DNA of 64,000 bases from Perkinsus marinus ATCC 50983 (Eukaryota > Perkinsozoa > Perkinsida > Perkinsidae): assembly GCF_000006405.1 (NCBI RefSeq), contig NW_003205333.1, positions 177,494 through 241,493 on the forward strand, given 5' to 3'. The notes beneath the pieces are model-generated. The model was not told where the DNA came from and made no database searches. It saw only the letters and a list, made by a program, of their open reading frames with translations. The position numbers and the translations under genes were made by a program. Shown one piece after another: positions 20,034 through 30,577 of this stretch. Each line of letters begins with the position of its first letter. Within the stretch, counting starts at the first letter, position 1.

Positions 20034-23000
20034 ATGGTTCAAATTGCCAATGCCAGACGACCCCGTAGACCGGCTCGCATTACGACAACATACAGAAACG
20101 TCAAAGGGAGGGCCACTACGGAGCACAAGAATTTCCTACTAGGTGCCATACTTTATAGCACTTCTATGCTGTGAACTCACCACACTGTGTCAGGATTCGT
20201 TATTGTACTATTGCTAGTGTCAACGTTAACAACGTTGACTTTGCTGGACTCAATTCCCCAACGGCATGCATCTATCGATCAGTCTAGTGAAGTAAATATA
20301 CCTAGCGATAACACCGCGAAAATGAAAGAGTTTCAGACGGTCGTAGAGTTGGAGAAATTTCAGATGAAGAATTTACGAGGACATACAAGCACACGGTGAG
20401 AACTACATAGGGATTTCGGGCGGATTTCATCGTTCAGTGAACTTGCTGATGACACTGTACGTGATACTAAGGAGGAACATCACAATTTGCGAGCACCGGA
20501 ACCCGAGCCCTCAAAAACTCCGGTACGGCCCTTCGTATTCCATACTGTTGCTATTGTGGATGTTCAGGGTTCTGCGAGAAACAGTGATACCGTGGGAAAT
20601 GATGTCGCAACGTGAGCTACTGATTTCACTAGGTCAAATTTACTATTGAGTTCCGCAGTAGGTCGCCACGAGTGGTGGTCACTGACACAACAACAAGTGT
20701 ATTGTCGAGCCCAGCAGCACCGGAACGGTCCGCTGAAAAAGTATATAGTGGTTTCGTCTTGGGGTGCACATATGACTATCGCTGGGATTAGGTAGCGAGT
20801 GAAACGACTAAGGGAAAGTTCCCTGCTGAGTGGCTTGCCAACTTCACTGAGGAGGAGCTTGCTGATTCTGATGAAAAAAGCGTAAGTTCTTTCCCCCTAC
20901 CAGTGTAGGAGAATATGCACAATGTGTTGGTGACAAAATGAAAATTCTGGGGAAATTTAGCGAGATTTTTTATTGATTTTTGTATACTTCTACCTCCGAA
21001 TTTGTATGTAAACTTCGATAACTAAAGAGAAACTCTTGAACTCAGCTGAGGAAAGCGAACATATATTCCAACATTGGAGTTTCACCTGTTCTACGTGAAG
21101 TGGCGTAAAACTCGGAGAAAACCCGATATTCGCGCTATGCAGTAGTCGTGAAATATGTATTTCACTGGTGTTTTTCATATCACTAGGGCGAAACTCCATT
21201 GCACCAGTTATAGCTGAGGTTGCTCGTTAGGTCGCGTGGGCTGAGGAAGTGAGGGAGGCTATGCGGCATGTGTGGAGGAACTATAAGCAGTATGCATGGG
21301 GAAAGGACGAGATCGCTCCTTTGACGGGCCGTCCTGGGAGGTAACGCCACGCGGGAAGGTCACTCATTGTTATCTTCGTTGTTGGTAAGCAGTAGGGGTC
21401 CATATAGCTTTGCGAAATAATGTTTTCTAGTGTGGGTAATTCATGTTTGAGCTCGCAAGTTTCCGCAAATCCATACGAAATCAACGATAATTTCTCAAAA
21501 TTTCCTCGAAATTTCCAAATTCCTGTCAGCACAAGTAGTTGACTATGTTCATGTATTCCGACAAACATTGTTTTCTCTAGAGTTTAATAAAAATCGGAAA
21601 ATTATTTCTAATGAGAAACCGATTGAAGAATGTGTTTCCTGGATGATTTCCTTGTAGGCAATGGTGTGATGCTGCGGTGATGATGATAGACTCTTTATCC
21701 ACTCTGAAGATTATGGGGTTAGAGAAAGAGTTCGACGAGGCTACACAGTGGATAACGTAGGGAAGTGCCTTGGTGTTTTGGGAGGCTCTTTGGGCTCAGG
21801 GACAACCTCAAATTCGACCGCCCGCGAGGCTTGCATTCTTTCTTCGAAATCACAATTCGTGTGCTCGGTGGTCTCCTCTCTGCACATAGTCTCAGCGGCC
21901 GACAGATTTTCCTCGATAAGGCTAGAGAAGCAGCAGACCATATGATGACAGTAAGCTCGGTACGGCCCTTTCCATCCTGTAGATCTGCATAGGGCTTCAC
22001 GGACTACCCAGGCTGCCCCCGAGCACAGATCGATCTGGGAACTGGACGTGCTTCGGGAAACGGCTGGATGTCGGGTTTCATACTGGCCGAGGTGATAGAC
22101 GCCATATTTATTGAATCAATTCTAGCATGGTATTATACGTCTAAGGAGCGATTCTGAGTTTCGAAAAATCAGTTTAATCAATGACTCCAGAGTGTGTTGA
22201 CTCCTGTTAGGTCGGAACACTACAACTCGAATTTCGTTATCTTTCGGAGCACACAGGAGATCATAAGTACGCCGAGGCTGTGGACAAATGCCAGGAGTCC
22301 ATTTTCCAAGCTGCAGGGAAGCAGGGTCTGGTCCCGTATGAACTCGCCAGCGATAGGCCAATGTTCACCGGTGAGTGTTTGCATTAGTCTCGAGACTCTC
22401 AGCGGTGGTAGGTGGAGTGATATCGTTCGGGGCGATGGGGGACTCATATTTCGAGTATTTGTTGAAAGTGTGGCTTCAAAGTGNNNNNNNNNNNNNNNNN
22501 NNNNNNNNNNNNNNNNNNNNNNNNNNNNNNNNNNNNNNNNNNNNNNNNNNNNNNNNNNNNNNNNNNNNNNNNNNNNNNNNNNNAAAATAGTGCATATAAA
22601 AGATACTCTCTATGGTTTCTGGTCTCAATATGTAGTGAGCATCTCGGGGACTATAGTACCTTTATAAAAGGGCTTACTAGACAACACAGTTCCATTATGT
22701 CACATGTCATCTCCCTTGGGAGCATTCAGTCTGAACTCCGCTACTTCCGGTCCGAGCCCAGTCTTGGAGCGTGCGTACCTGAGTTGATGACCAACAATTC
22801 CTATAGCGCTAAACCTCAGGACTACATTTGATGACAGGTCTCGGTTATGTCATGGGCCCACTTCTCCCAGCGTGGATCGACACGATCCCGTGGTAGAGTG
22901 CGTGCACCAAGCATGAGGTTGCCGGGGACGAAGCACGTGAGGTGCTCCATGCGGTAGTTAGGCCTGTACCATGTGGCTACTACACCTAGTAACTAATAAT

Positions 23001-23757
23001 AATAGTATTATCATTAGTAGTAGCCACATGGTACAGGCCTAACTACCGCATGGAGCACCTCACGTGCTTCGTCCCCGGCAACCTCATGCTTGGTGCACGC
23101 ACTCTACCACGGGATCGTGTCGATCCACGCTGGGAGAAGTGGGCCCATGACATAACCGAGACCTGTCATCAAATGTAGTCCTGAGGTTTAGCGCTATAGG
23201 AATTGTTGGTCATCAACTCAGGTACGCACGCTCCAAGACTGGGCTCGGACCGGAAGTAGCGGAGTTCAGACTGAATGCTCCCAAGGGAGATGACATGTGA
23301 CATAATGGAACTGTGTTTTCTAGTAAGCCCTTTTATAAAGGTACTATAGTCCCCGAGATGCCCACTACATATTGAGACCAGAAACCATAGAGAGTATCTT
23401 TTATATGCACTATTTTACTGGTAGGGAAGGCAGCAGTCCGGTGAGTTCAATGCATTTTTCAGGTGATCCTAAGTATAGGGTCTGGGCTCACGATATGATG
23501 ACTGCACTCAACAAGCATGCGAAGGCCCAGTATGGCTATTCTGCGGTGAGCCATTGGGACCACCTTCCTGTGCCTAGTGTTATCAGGTTTTCGACATCAA
23601 CCAAGTGCCAGCACGACAGAAGAATGAACAGGAATCCTTCTTTACCGCGGAGACGTTGAAGTACCTCTACTTAACGTTAGCTCCACGGCATGCCCTCAAT
23701 CTGGATGAGTATGTTCTGAATACAGAAGCCCATCCACTTAAAATTGCCAACCACTGA
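20034..23757 (+). CDS. Class I alpha-1,2-mannosidase (GH47), interrupted by an assembly gap
   Basis: GH47 enzymes trim mannose from N-glycans in the ER or Golgi. The N-terminus is basic, then a membrane anchor ([20 protein letters not shown]), then a polar stem, giving a type II membrane protein. The catalytic domain starts at 21211 ([36 protein letters not shown]). It continues [78 protein letters not shown] and [18 protein letters not shown]. After the gap come [57 protein letters not shown] and [14 protein letters not shown]. It ends [18 protein letters not shown] and [12 protein letters not shown]-stop. The residues normally between WLQS and the MEHLTCF motif fall in the N gap. Introns contain family A and B repeats. 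The start ATG at 20034 is tentative. Confidence 0.88.
20910..21074 (-). repeat. Family B MITE copy in a GH47 intron
   Basis: It has GAATATGCACAATGTGTTGG at the left, GTGACAAAATGAAAATTC, then CTCAGCTGAGGAAAGCGAAC and ATATATTCCAACA at the right end. It directly abuts the family A copy at 21075. Confidence 0.65.
21075..21198 (+). repeat. Family A MITE, best full copy
   Basis: The ends are TGGAGTTTCACC and GGCGAAACTCCA, 11 of 12 complementary. Internally it has CTACGTGAAGTGGCGTAAAA and CGATATTCGCGCTATGCAGT. It sits in the same GH47 intron as the adjoining family B copy. Confidence 0.72.
21432..21572 (+). repeat. Family B MITE copy in a GH47 intron
   Basis: It has CATGTTTGAGCTCGCAAGTT, AAATTTCCTCGAAATTTCC, CACAAGTAGTTGACTATG and a right end near GTATTCCGACAAACA. 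Confidence 0.6.
22484..22583. other. 100-N assembly gap
   Basis: Exactly 100 N, the conventional size for a gap of unknown length. It falls inside the GH47 coding region directly next to the left arm of the inverted repeat. Confidence 0.99.
22584..23416. repeat. Inverted repeat, 400-bp arms, around position 23000
   Basis: Positions 22584-22983 are the reverse complement of 23017-23416. I counted only two mismatches (GTAGTGAGCATC against GTAGTGGGCATC, and TAGACAAC against TAGAAAAC). The spacer is about 33 nt of AT-rich sequence. The right arm carries three GH47 exons in sense; the left arm is their antisense copy. Confidence 0.95.
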
Positions 23758-24149
23758 TGTTCACTTCACTGCATCGATTTGGTATTGTGTTATTCGAAAG
23801 TTCAAAATCAACTTCCTGTGACCACGTAAGGATTGACGAATCTTCCTTTGGCCTTTCACATTCACTAATTTGGATACGTTGTCGCAATATATTTTCCCAT
23901 TTTTCAACGAAGATCTTTAACATTTCTTCGTGGTGACAATATACATCTTCGCGTAACAGGTGCGGACTTTTCTTCGTACACATGTTCGTAATTGCCCATG
24001 TGGTTGTAATAGTTTTTGTATTGATGATATTTACGAATTTCCGCATCCCTTTAGCACTAGGAACTCAACACGTATAACATTCTGGATAATCGATACAGTG
24101 GGTTGTTGTGAATGTGAATGATAACTCTTTGCATAAACACGTCCTGATA

Positions 24150-25513
24150 TCAGTCGTAGTAGTACCTGAAACAATAAAAGGGTAATCAACATATACCAAG
24201 CACTGCTCACATTCGGGCGAAATCGACTGTGTGAATAGCGCGGTGGATTGATAGTCCAAAGCACATAGGGATGACGAAACACATGGCAACTGTGAAGAAC
24301 TGCGCGTTGGTGTACAACTGACCAGAGAGGAAACATACAATGATAAACGACCGTGAAGGGACATACACAGAACGGCCACTTGAGGGAGACTCCAGGCATG
24401 TAACCGTTAGTGATGAAATAGCTCAACAATAGCACCACGCTGCCACCAGTCAAGAGGAGTAACTGAACAGTCACAGTAGCAGTAGTGGAGGAACGGGGGA
24501 AAGGGCGTACTCCGATGAAAGCAGACCTCGGGAGTAAGTCCACTTGGGCGGCTGCAATACAGAAGAGGAGACAAGCACCAGAAGCACACAGGAAGGATAG
24601 TTGCGAGAAAAATGTATGCAGCTCGTTCCAGTAGTTCACTGGTACAGCCGCAACACCCAGGAGGCTCACAGCGCTGATGAGGCCCAACCACAGAGCCACT
24701 CGTATCTAAAAGAAGTCGTCAAAGTTGCATAAAAGTGAACACCTCACAGTGAGTTTGCTGAGAGAACGAGGTGACCGCTGAGACAGGTAGACCGCTATGA
24801 ATCCCCACACAGGAGCGATTCCAAGAGCAGCAACAACCATGCCTATCCGGAATACCTAGAAAGAAAGAGAAACTGAAGGCATCAGTGGAATCAATTGTAA
24901 AGGTACTTTCGAGTGACCTCCAAACGCTGCCATTGTCTCACAGCCTCTGATATCAGAAAATACCAAGGCGCCTGTCAAAGTTGCCAAGCCGACTACACAT
25001 GCAGTGTAAAGAATTACTATCTCTATCATGTTAAACCTGAACAGAATGCGTACCATATAGTTGGCACTGCTCCGTTATACCTTATATCAGCCAGACTCCG
25101 CTGTTTTCGACAAGGAGTCAACAGTTGAAATATTGCGGTGATCACTGAGGGACCGAGAAAGTGACATAAGAACACCGTAAACACACCTACTGCTCCTGGG
25201 GGCGTTAGGATGATTATTGGCCCTCTTGAAAGGGTCCACACTATCTAAACAAGACCATGAGGAAAATAACACTCCCAATGGCAACTCAGTTTACATCCAG
25301 GGAGTTCGTCGAGCTCAGCGCCACCGTCAAAGTCACTGAACGTTACCGAAGCAGGGGAAAGGTCATCATCTACTGCTTTGTTTCGCCAGGAGGGATCTAT
25401 GTCGTCTGAAGCGGTACAGTGAGCATTCACCACTACTACCAGCTTCCTCTACCTGAAGGCAAGCTCGGTGTAGCATAATCATTGGTCTTGGCAGACTGGG
25501 AGGAGTTATCCAT
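24150..25513 (-). CDS. Multi-pass membrane protein, possibly Frag1/DRAM/Sfk1-like
   Basis: Exons on the minus strand begin with MDNSSQSAKTNDYATPSLPS and an acidic soluble N-terminus (DDIDPSWRNKAVDDDLSPAS). Hydrophobic segments follow: GPIIILTPPGAVGVFTVFLC, IEIVILYTACVVGLATLTGA, FRIGMVVAALGIAPVWGFIA, VALWLGLISAVSLLGVAAVP, LSFLCASGACLLFCIAAAQ, VQLLLLTGGSVVLLLSYFI and FFTVAMCFVIPMCFGLSI. The end is ARMYYYD-stop at 24150. The NYWNELHTFFSQLSF stretch resembles the conserved Asn-x-x-His and small-residue helix of Frag1/DRAM/Sfk1 proteins, some of which act in GPI-anchor remodelling. This is resemblance by eye only. The 3' end faces the GH47 3' end 390 bp away. The border after the acidic exon is unresolved. 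Confidence 0.62.
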
Positions 25514-25770
25514 AGACAATTTTCAAAGATACTGATTAAACACCACTGCTATCTCACACATCTCCCAAACGCTGGGACACAGAAATCAACGCATGTTTAC
25601 TCAGCAACAGCTGTTATGATCACAAAGACTTCTGTTATGAGCGGAGCAAACACAACTGATTAACCATAAACCCGCACTAACAGTCTCGGGTGGGCCTACA
25701 CTACAAAGTGACGAGATTTCGAATACCTAGCACAAGTTCAACCCAATCCTGGTCTTCAAGGCGGACAGCA

Positions 25771-25986
25771 TCAGTCTGTCGTAGAGTAGATAGAACCCCC
25801 GCCCATGCGTGAGCCTAACAGCTCTTGAGGCCGCTGGTACTGTCTAGTAGCAGTGGCATGAATAACAGTGAATCCACCAGGAGGAAGGCGACTCACAGAC
25901 GGTCTCGGGAAGGCCCGAGTTTGCGTGCACAACACCTTCTCTCGCTCACTGGTTCTCTGACAACATGACATAGCCGTACTTAGCAT
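25771..25986 (-). CDS. Hypothetical short protein, 71 aa
   Basis: An intact ATG-to-stop frame encodes MLSTAMSCCQRTSEREKVLC, then SVSRLPPGGFTVIHATATRQ, ending SRMGGGSIYSTTD. The Pro-Pro-Gly-Gly and Gly-rich end look non-random, but no family is recognised. It lies 5' of the membrane-protein gene on the same strand and may be part of a larger transcript. Confidence 0.33.
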   Translation of the reverse strand: MLSTAMSCCQRTSEREKVLCTQTRAFPRPSVSRLPPGGFTVIHATATRQYQRPQELLGSRMGGGSIYSTTD

Positions 25987-26338
25987 TTGAATTCAATCCT
26001 CAATGACTTTCACTTTTTTCACAAACAGTAGGACACTGAAGTGATACTAGATATTCCATAACCTCTATGTCGGTCCTTCTCACAAGAGCAAAATTGTAAA
26101 CACTGCCCTCCCCCCTAAAACGCAACTTGCCCAGTGTGTTGTGAAAAAAAGGGTCGGCAGGCGCGTTTTACTGTATATATCTTGTGACTCTGTACTCGAC
26201 TGCCCTCGTGGACGTGAGGAGCTCCACGAGGATGATTATGATCAGGGCAACAACAACAACAACACTATACAAAATCGATCCAAGACTAAGTGCTCTCAGG
26301 TAGAAGGAATAGTAGAGAAAACGCCTACACACTAGGGT
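25987..26338. other. Intergenic stretch, no gene seen
   Basis: Contains a short CAA/ACA-rich run near 26250 and no convincing frame. Confidence 0.4.
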
Positions 26339-26976
26339 TTAAGCTTGGACTTCGGATTCGGGTCGACTTGAAATGCCCTCAAGGGCAATTTGTGGGGCGT
26401 GAACTCGACGAGGCGCCAGCCGCCTAGGGTCACCAACTTCAGCCAGCTCTTCCGTGGTGAATTTGAAGAGATCCCTTGGTAGTCCGCCAGCCTCCTCGAT
26501 CTCCTTACCAAGATCCTTATGTAATCTCAGTTGATCGAAATATTCCAATGACAGCGCCAAAATAGGAGACATCCGCGTTTCTGGTTCGAATCTTAATAGT
26601 GCCCGTAGTAGCGCCTCAAAGCCTCGGTCCGCCTGTGGGTGTCCTCGCAAGACAACGCCCAACCCCTTCGGCTTGATGCAGGGAAATGCATTGGGATTGA
26701 AATCCTTGTATTTCGGATTCATAGCTGCAACCTGGATTAATGATGATACCACACCAATGTGAACTTCCTGAGGACCCACCTGTTCCGCCGTGGGCGTACC
26801 AAGGACTTTGATTATCTCCACTAACTGGTCGACCCCGGTTTCCCCTGAGAATATAGGGTACCCAAGACACATCTCCGCAATAACACAGCCCGTCGACCAT
26901 ATATCAACCTGAAGGTTAATAACGTTGCGTGCGGCTATTACTACTAATACTACCACTATTCCTACCACTACTACCG

Positions 26977-27028
<52 letters not shown>

Positions 27029-27051
27029 CACTATTCCTACCACTACTACCG

Positions 27052-27082
<31 letters not shown>

Positions 27083-27105
27083 CACTATTCCTACCACTAC
27101 TACCG

Positions 27106-27190
<85 letters not shown>

Positions 27191-27227
27191 CACTATTCCT
27201 ACCACTACTACCGCTACTACTACTAAT

Positions 27228-27280
<53 letters not shown>

Positions 27281-28341
27281 CACTATTCCTACCACTACTA
27301 CCGCTACTACTACTACTACCACTATTCCTACCACTACTACCGCTACTACTACTACTAATACCACCACCACTACTACTACTACTACCACTATTCCTACCAC
27401 TACTACCGCTACTACTACTAATACCACCACTACTACTACTACTACCACTATTCCTACCACTACTACCGCTACTACTACTACTAATACCACCACCACTACT
27501 ACTACTACTACCACTATTCCTACCACTATTCCTACCACTTCTTCTACTACTACCACTACTACTTTGGACGTATATCCCGTTGAGCCGAAAATAAGCTCAG
27601 GCGCTCTGTAAAACCGACTACAGATATATGCCACATTGTCCTCTCCCATAGAGAGCTTCTTCGCCGAGCCAAAATCGCATAATTTTATAGTATGTGTGCG
27701 CGGATCGACCAGAATATTCTGCGGCTTTATATCGCGATGAGCATATCCTTTAGCATTAACATATCCCACAGCCCGCAGTATTTGATACGAATATAGTTTG
27801 ATCAACTGTGAAGGCATATAACTCTTCACTTTAGTATAGTACCTATAAGCCAATGTTTAACACAGTCGTACTTAGGGACTCTCACTTCATCACTTGATAC
27901 AGATTGTCGGGGACATATTCCGTAACAAGGTTCAAGTACCTGAGCGGGCGCAATAGTAAGCAACGCCTTTTTCAACCTACAGATCATTCGGGGTTTCTCC
28001 AGCAGTGTGAAAAGCATGCCTGAACGCTACAACGTTGGGATGCTTGAGATCTTTCAAGGTTGGCAATTCCCTGTTCTTGAACCTTTTATCCTGGAATCTG
28101 ATTATTATGGTAACCACCGAGAGGTTACACGAGGCGTCCCTACACTTTTTTGATAGCGACGGTCTCCCCGGTCTCCTGTACTTTAGCCTCATAGACGACC
28201 CCGAAGGCCCCCGAGCCAATTATTCGTTGAGCCTGGTCAGCGTTCCGGTATTGACGATAGTAATACTACTACCTTGTACGTGGACCCTCCTCTTCCTGTA
28301 GTTGTTGTTGATCGCCGCTGATCCCGATTGTGTACAGGCAT
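26339..28341 (-). CDS. GSK3/shaggy-type Ser/Thr protein kinase
   Basis: CMGC-family kinase with all core motifs. These are the glycine loop [15 protein letters not shown], the VAIKK lysine and the regulatory helix [20 protein letters not shown]. Then come [15 protein letters not shown], the catalytic loop [30 protein letters not shown] and the GSK3 activation loop tyrosine in [57 protein letters not shown] and the C-lobe follow. The start [20 protein letters not shown] is short. Introns: 43 nt after the first exon, several of about 45 nt, a 48-nt stop-free one in [15 protein letters not shown], and one of about 650 nt of GTA repeats between GYTSK and VDIWSTG. A C-terminal extension ends [13 protein letters not shown]3 kinases act in signalling and development; no partner is evident here. 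Confidence 0.95.
26925..27580 (-). repeat. Long GTA-repeat array inside a GSK3 intron
   Basis: About 600 bp of TAC/CTA triplets on the plus strand. A higher-order unit recurs roughly ten times, containing CCACTATTCCTACCACTACT and then CCGCTACTAC. Because the unit is a multiple of three, frames across it stay open: poly-Val with Gly-Ile on the minus strand, poly-Thr or poly-Leu on plus. Flanking exons join canonical GSK3 sequence, so it is intronic. Confidence 0.92.
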
Positions 28342-28588
28342 GTAATGGTAACTCACCAAAGCCCTATGAAGTGGGCCTCGCCGAAACTAACAACAGATCA
28401 CAGAGGCCCATTTAGTGACAAACTGTACTCGGCTTGATAGTCACTAATCATGTATGTCGGAAGTAGTGACGATTGAAAACTCCCGAAGGTGCGCAACGGT
28501 TGGTGTAAATCTCGCTCGCCCTGCGCTGTATCCATTCGATGCCGTTTACCACGATGTCCGCTGATACTGTCTCAGAAGGTGGTTGTTG

Positions 28589-28989
28589 ATGACGCCTAAG
28601 AAGGACGTCAGTAAGGTGCGTAAGGAGAGGAAGAAGACCTCCAAGAAGGACGCTGGGAAGCCCAAGGTCAAGAGGGCTCTGACACCGTAAAAACCGTAAC
28701 TGTTACATCGCGATGATTTTCATTTAGGTACTTTATGTTCGCTCAGGAGAACAGAGAGAAAGTCAAACTAGAGTTTGGGTTTGAGAATAGACAGTTGGGA
28801 GATATTGCCAAAAAATTAGGTGAAAAATGGAAAAATGTAAGACCCAGTTAGTGTCACTATTTTGCACGCCCTTTTGATCAGCTCTCGGATGAGGAGAAAG
28901 CTCACTATGTGAAACTGAGCGAAGACGACAAGAAACGATACGAGAGAGAAAAGAAGGAACTCGAAGCGCGAGAGGAGTCTTCTTCGTAG
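28589..28989 (+). CDS. Single HMG-box protein (NHP6/HMGB-like)
   Basis: Three exons give a short protein. First is a Lys-rich leader (MTPKKDVSKVRKERKKTSKK, AGKPKVKRALTP). Then comes an HMG box: YFMFAQENREKVKLEFGFEN, QLGDIAKKLGEKWKN and LSDEEKAHYVKLSEDDKKRY. It ends EREKKELEAREESSS-stop. The phases match at GTAAAA/TTTAG and GTAAGA/ATCAG. HMG-box proteins of this size bend DNA non-specifically in chromatin. The gene is divergent from GSK3, with about 250 bp between the two starts, so the two may share a promoter region. Confidence 0.9.
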
Positions 28990-29199
28990 CAAGATTTTAT
29001 GAGCAAAAAAGTGGTCATCATTGTGTTGGTATTTTTCTGAACTCAAATTTGATATCAAGTTGCTCTGTTGAGTAGAATGTATTCTTTTTACGGTACGAGT
29101 GTAATCGTGCCTTGCGTGTCTTTTCTGTCGAACTAGAGATTGAGTTTAGTAGTGGCGGTCTTCAACGACACCGATAGTTTCCTTTCTGACGTAGTCGTG

Positions 29200-29826
29200 A
29201 TGAGAGTCGTCATACAACGAGTCACTCGAGCTAGCGTTACCGTAGAGAACAACGTCGTTGGTAAGATCGGTAGAGGTTTGGTGTTGTTGGTTGGCATCAA
29301 AGAAAGTGACACCATGTAAGTGACACATTATGTGATGTACTAATGACGAGTATTTCTCAGGGAGGAGTTGGACTACTGCGTGCGTAAGTGCATGAAGGTC
29401 CGTCTATGGGATGACGATAAGGGAATTGCATGGAGGGCCTCAGTGACCGATAAGGACTATCAACTTCTCGTTATATCACAGTTCACACTGTTCGGACTTT
29501 TACGCAAGGTCAGCATACTCAATGGTAACGGCATTTTAAATGCCACTTGTAGGGTAACAAGCCCGACTACAGGCTAGCGATGGGCCCCAATGATGCCGAA
29601 CCGATGTATGATGAGTTCGTTAGACGCTGTCGAGCTGAGTATGGTGACTCTAAGGGTGACACTGCTGTACAGACTGGCATCTTTGGTGCTAATATGGGTG
29701 AGTTCATGTCACTAGGTTGCTTGCATTGATGTTGAATTAGATGTTTCCTTGAACAACGACGGACCAGTCACACTGGTAGTCGATACTGACGAGTACATGC
29801 CCAAGGATCCCAAAAAGCAGAAGTAG
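29200..29826 (+). CDS. DTD1: D-aminoacyl-tRNA deacylase
   Basis: The enzyme removes D-amino acids (and glycine from tRNA-Ala) mischarged onto tRNA. The four exons give [59 protein letters not shown] and [20 protein letters not shown], which holds the family SQFTL motif. They continue [33 protein letters not shown] and [20 protein letters not shown], which holds the family NxGPVT motif. The length of about 155 residues is normal. Introns are short and in phase, so both active-site motifs are intact and the gene is probably functional. It follows the HMG-box gene on the same strand at about 210 bp. Confidence 0.93.
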
Positions 29827-30577
29827 ACTGCAGCACTGTGCATAACGATAATCGCTACACTTGATACTGATGTTACTGCTGTTTCTCGCTACAATTTTCC
29901 TATGACTTGCGTCTGCTCGTAGTCGAAAAGATCCATTCCATCGAGGAAAGAACGTTCACAGTGAATTGGCAGATTAATATTAGAAATTCTCATTGAAGTT
30001 GGGTGGCGCTCTAAGTAGAAGATAACAACACGTTGGTATGAGTGTAGAGTGTTACCGATATCATACTGCATGCGAATTGGAACAGTTTATGGTCAAAACG
30101 ATCGGAAAAATAATACTGGCTTTATACACCCTTGATCCACCAAGGCTGCCACATACTCAGCCTATAGCTGGAAACGTCAATTAGAAAAACGCGTGTCTCA
30201 CTTCACCACAATCCTCGTGTGAAAAACACCAAGTGATTGGAAATGGTAACTTCAAACAGGCACTTTGAGGAACACTCAAATTTGAGGTAGAGATGTGGAT
30301 AGAATTCGGAGGTAGTCAGTTCAATCAATCTGACTCCCCTATGGTGACTGCTAAACTCAACAACAGTGCCTGCATCAACGACCATAAGCATCTCATGATG
30401 AGCAGCTGTCCTCAAGCAGCTGTGAATGCGGAGAATCTCTCAGAGCGAGGTGTCAATAGATAGTGTTCAGCGGCATGGTGATGTTCAGGGAAAGTAGACG
30501 GCTCCATCTGGAAAAAAGGAGTCAAATTACTTTCCAACTAGACTGACATTCACGACTTCTTTGTTAATCGGTGACTC
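29827..30577. other. Unassigned stretch between DTD and the next minus-strand gene
   Basis: A minus-strand frame at 30415-30203 contains RTAAHHEMLMVVDAGTVVEF, which resembles the end of an ABC-transporter nucleotide-binding domain. No Walker or signature motif lies upstream, so it is not called. The rest shows no frame or known repeat. Confidence 0.35.

Noticed and set aside
22484-22583. ORFs running through the N block
   Set aside because: The X residues come from the gap. Only the flanking GH47 text ([15 protein letters not shown]) is real.
26929-27611. Long plus-strand frames encoding poly-Thr and poly-Leu
   Set aside because: They are by-products of the TAC/CTA triplet array. The minus-strand flanks are canonical GSK3 exons, so the array is an intron of that gene.
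30203-30415. End of an ABC transporter nucleotide-binding domain
   Set aside because: One phrase (MLMVVDAGTVVEF) is suggestive, but no Walker A, signature or Walker B text could be found upstream in any frame.
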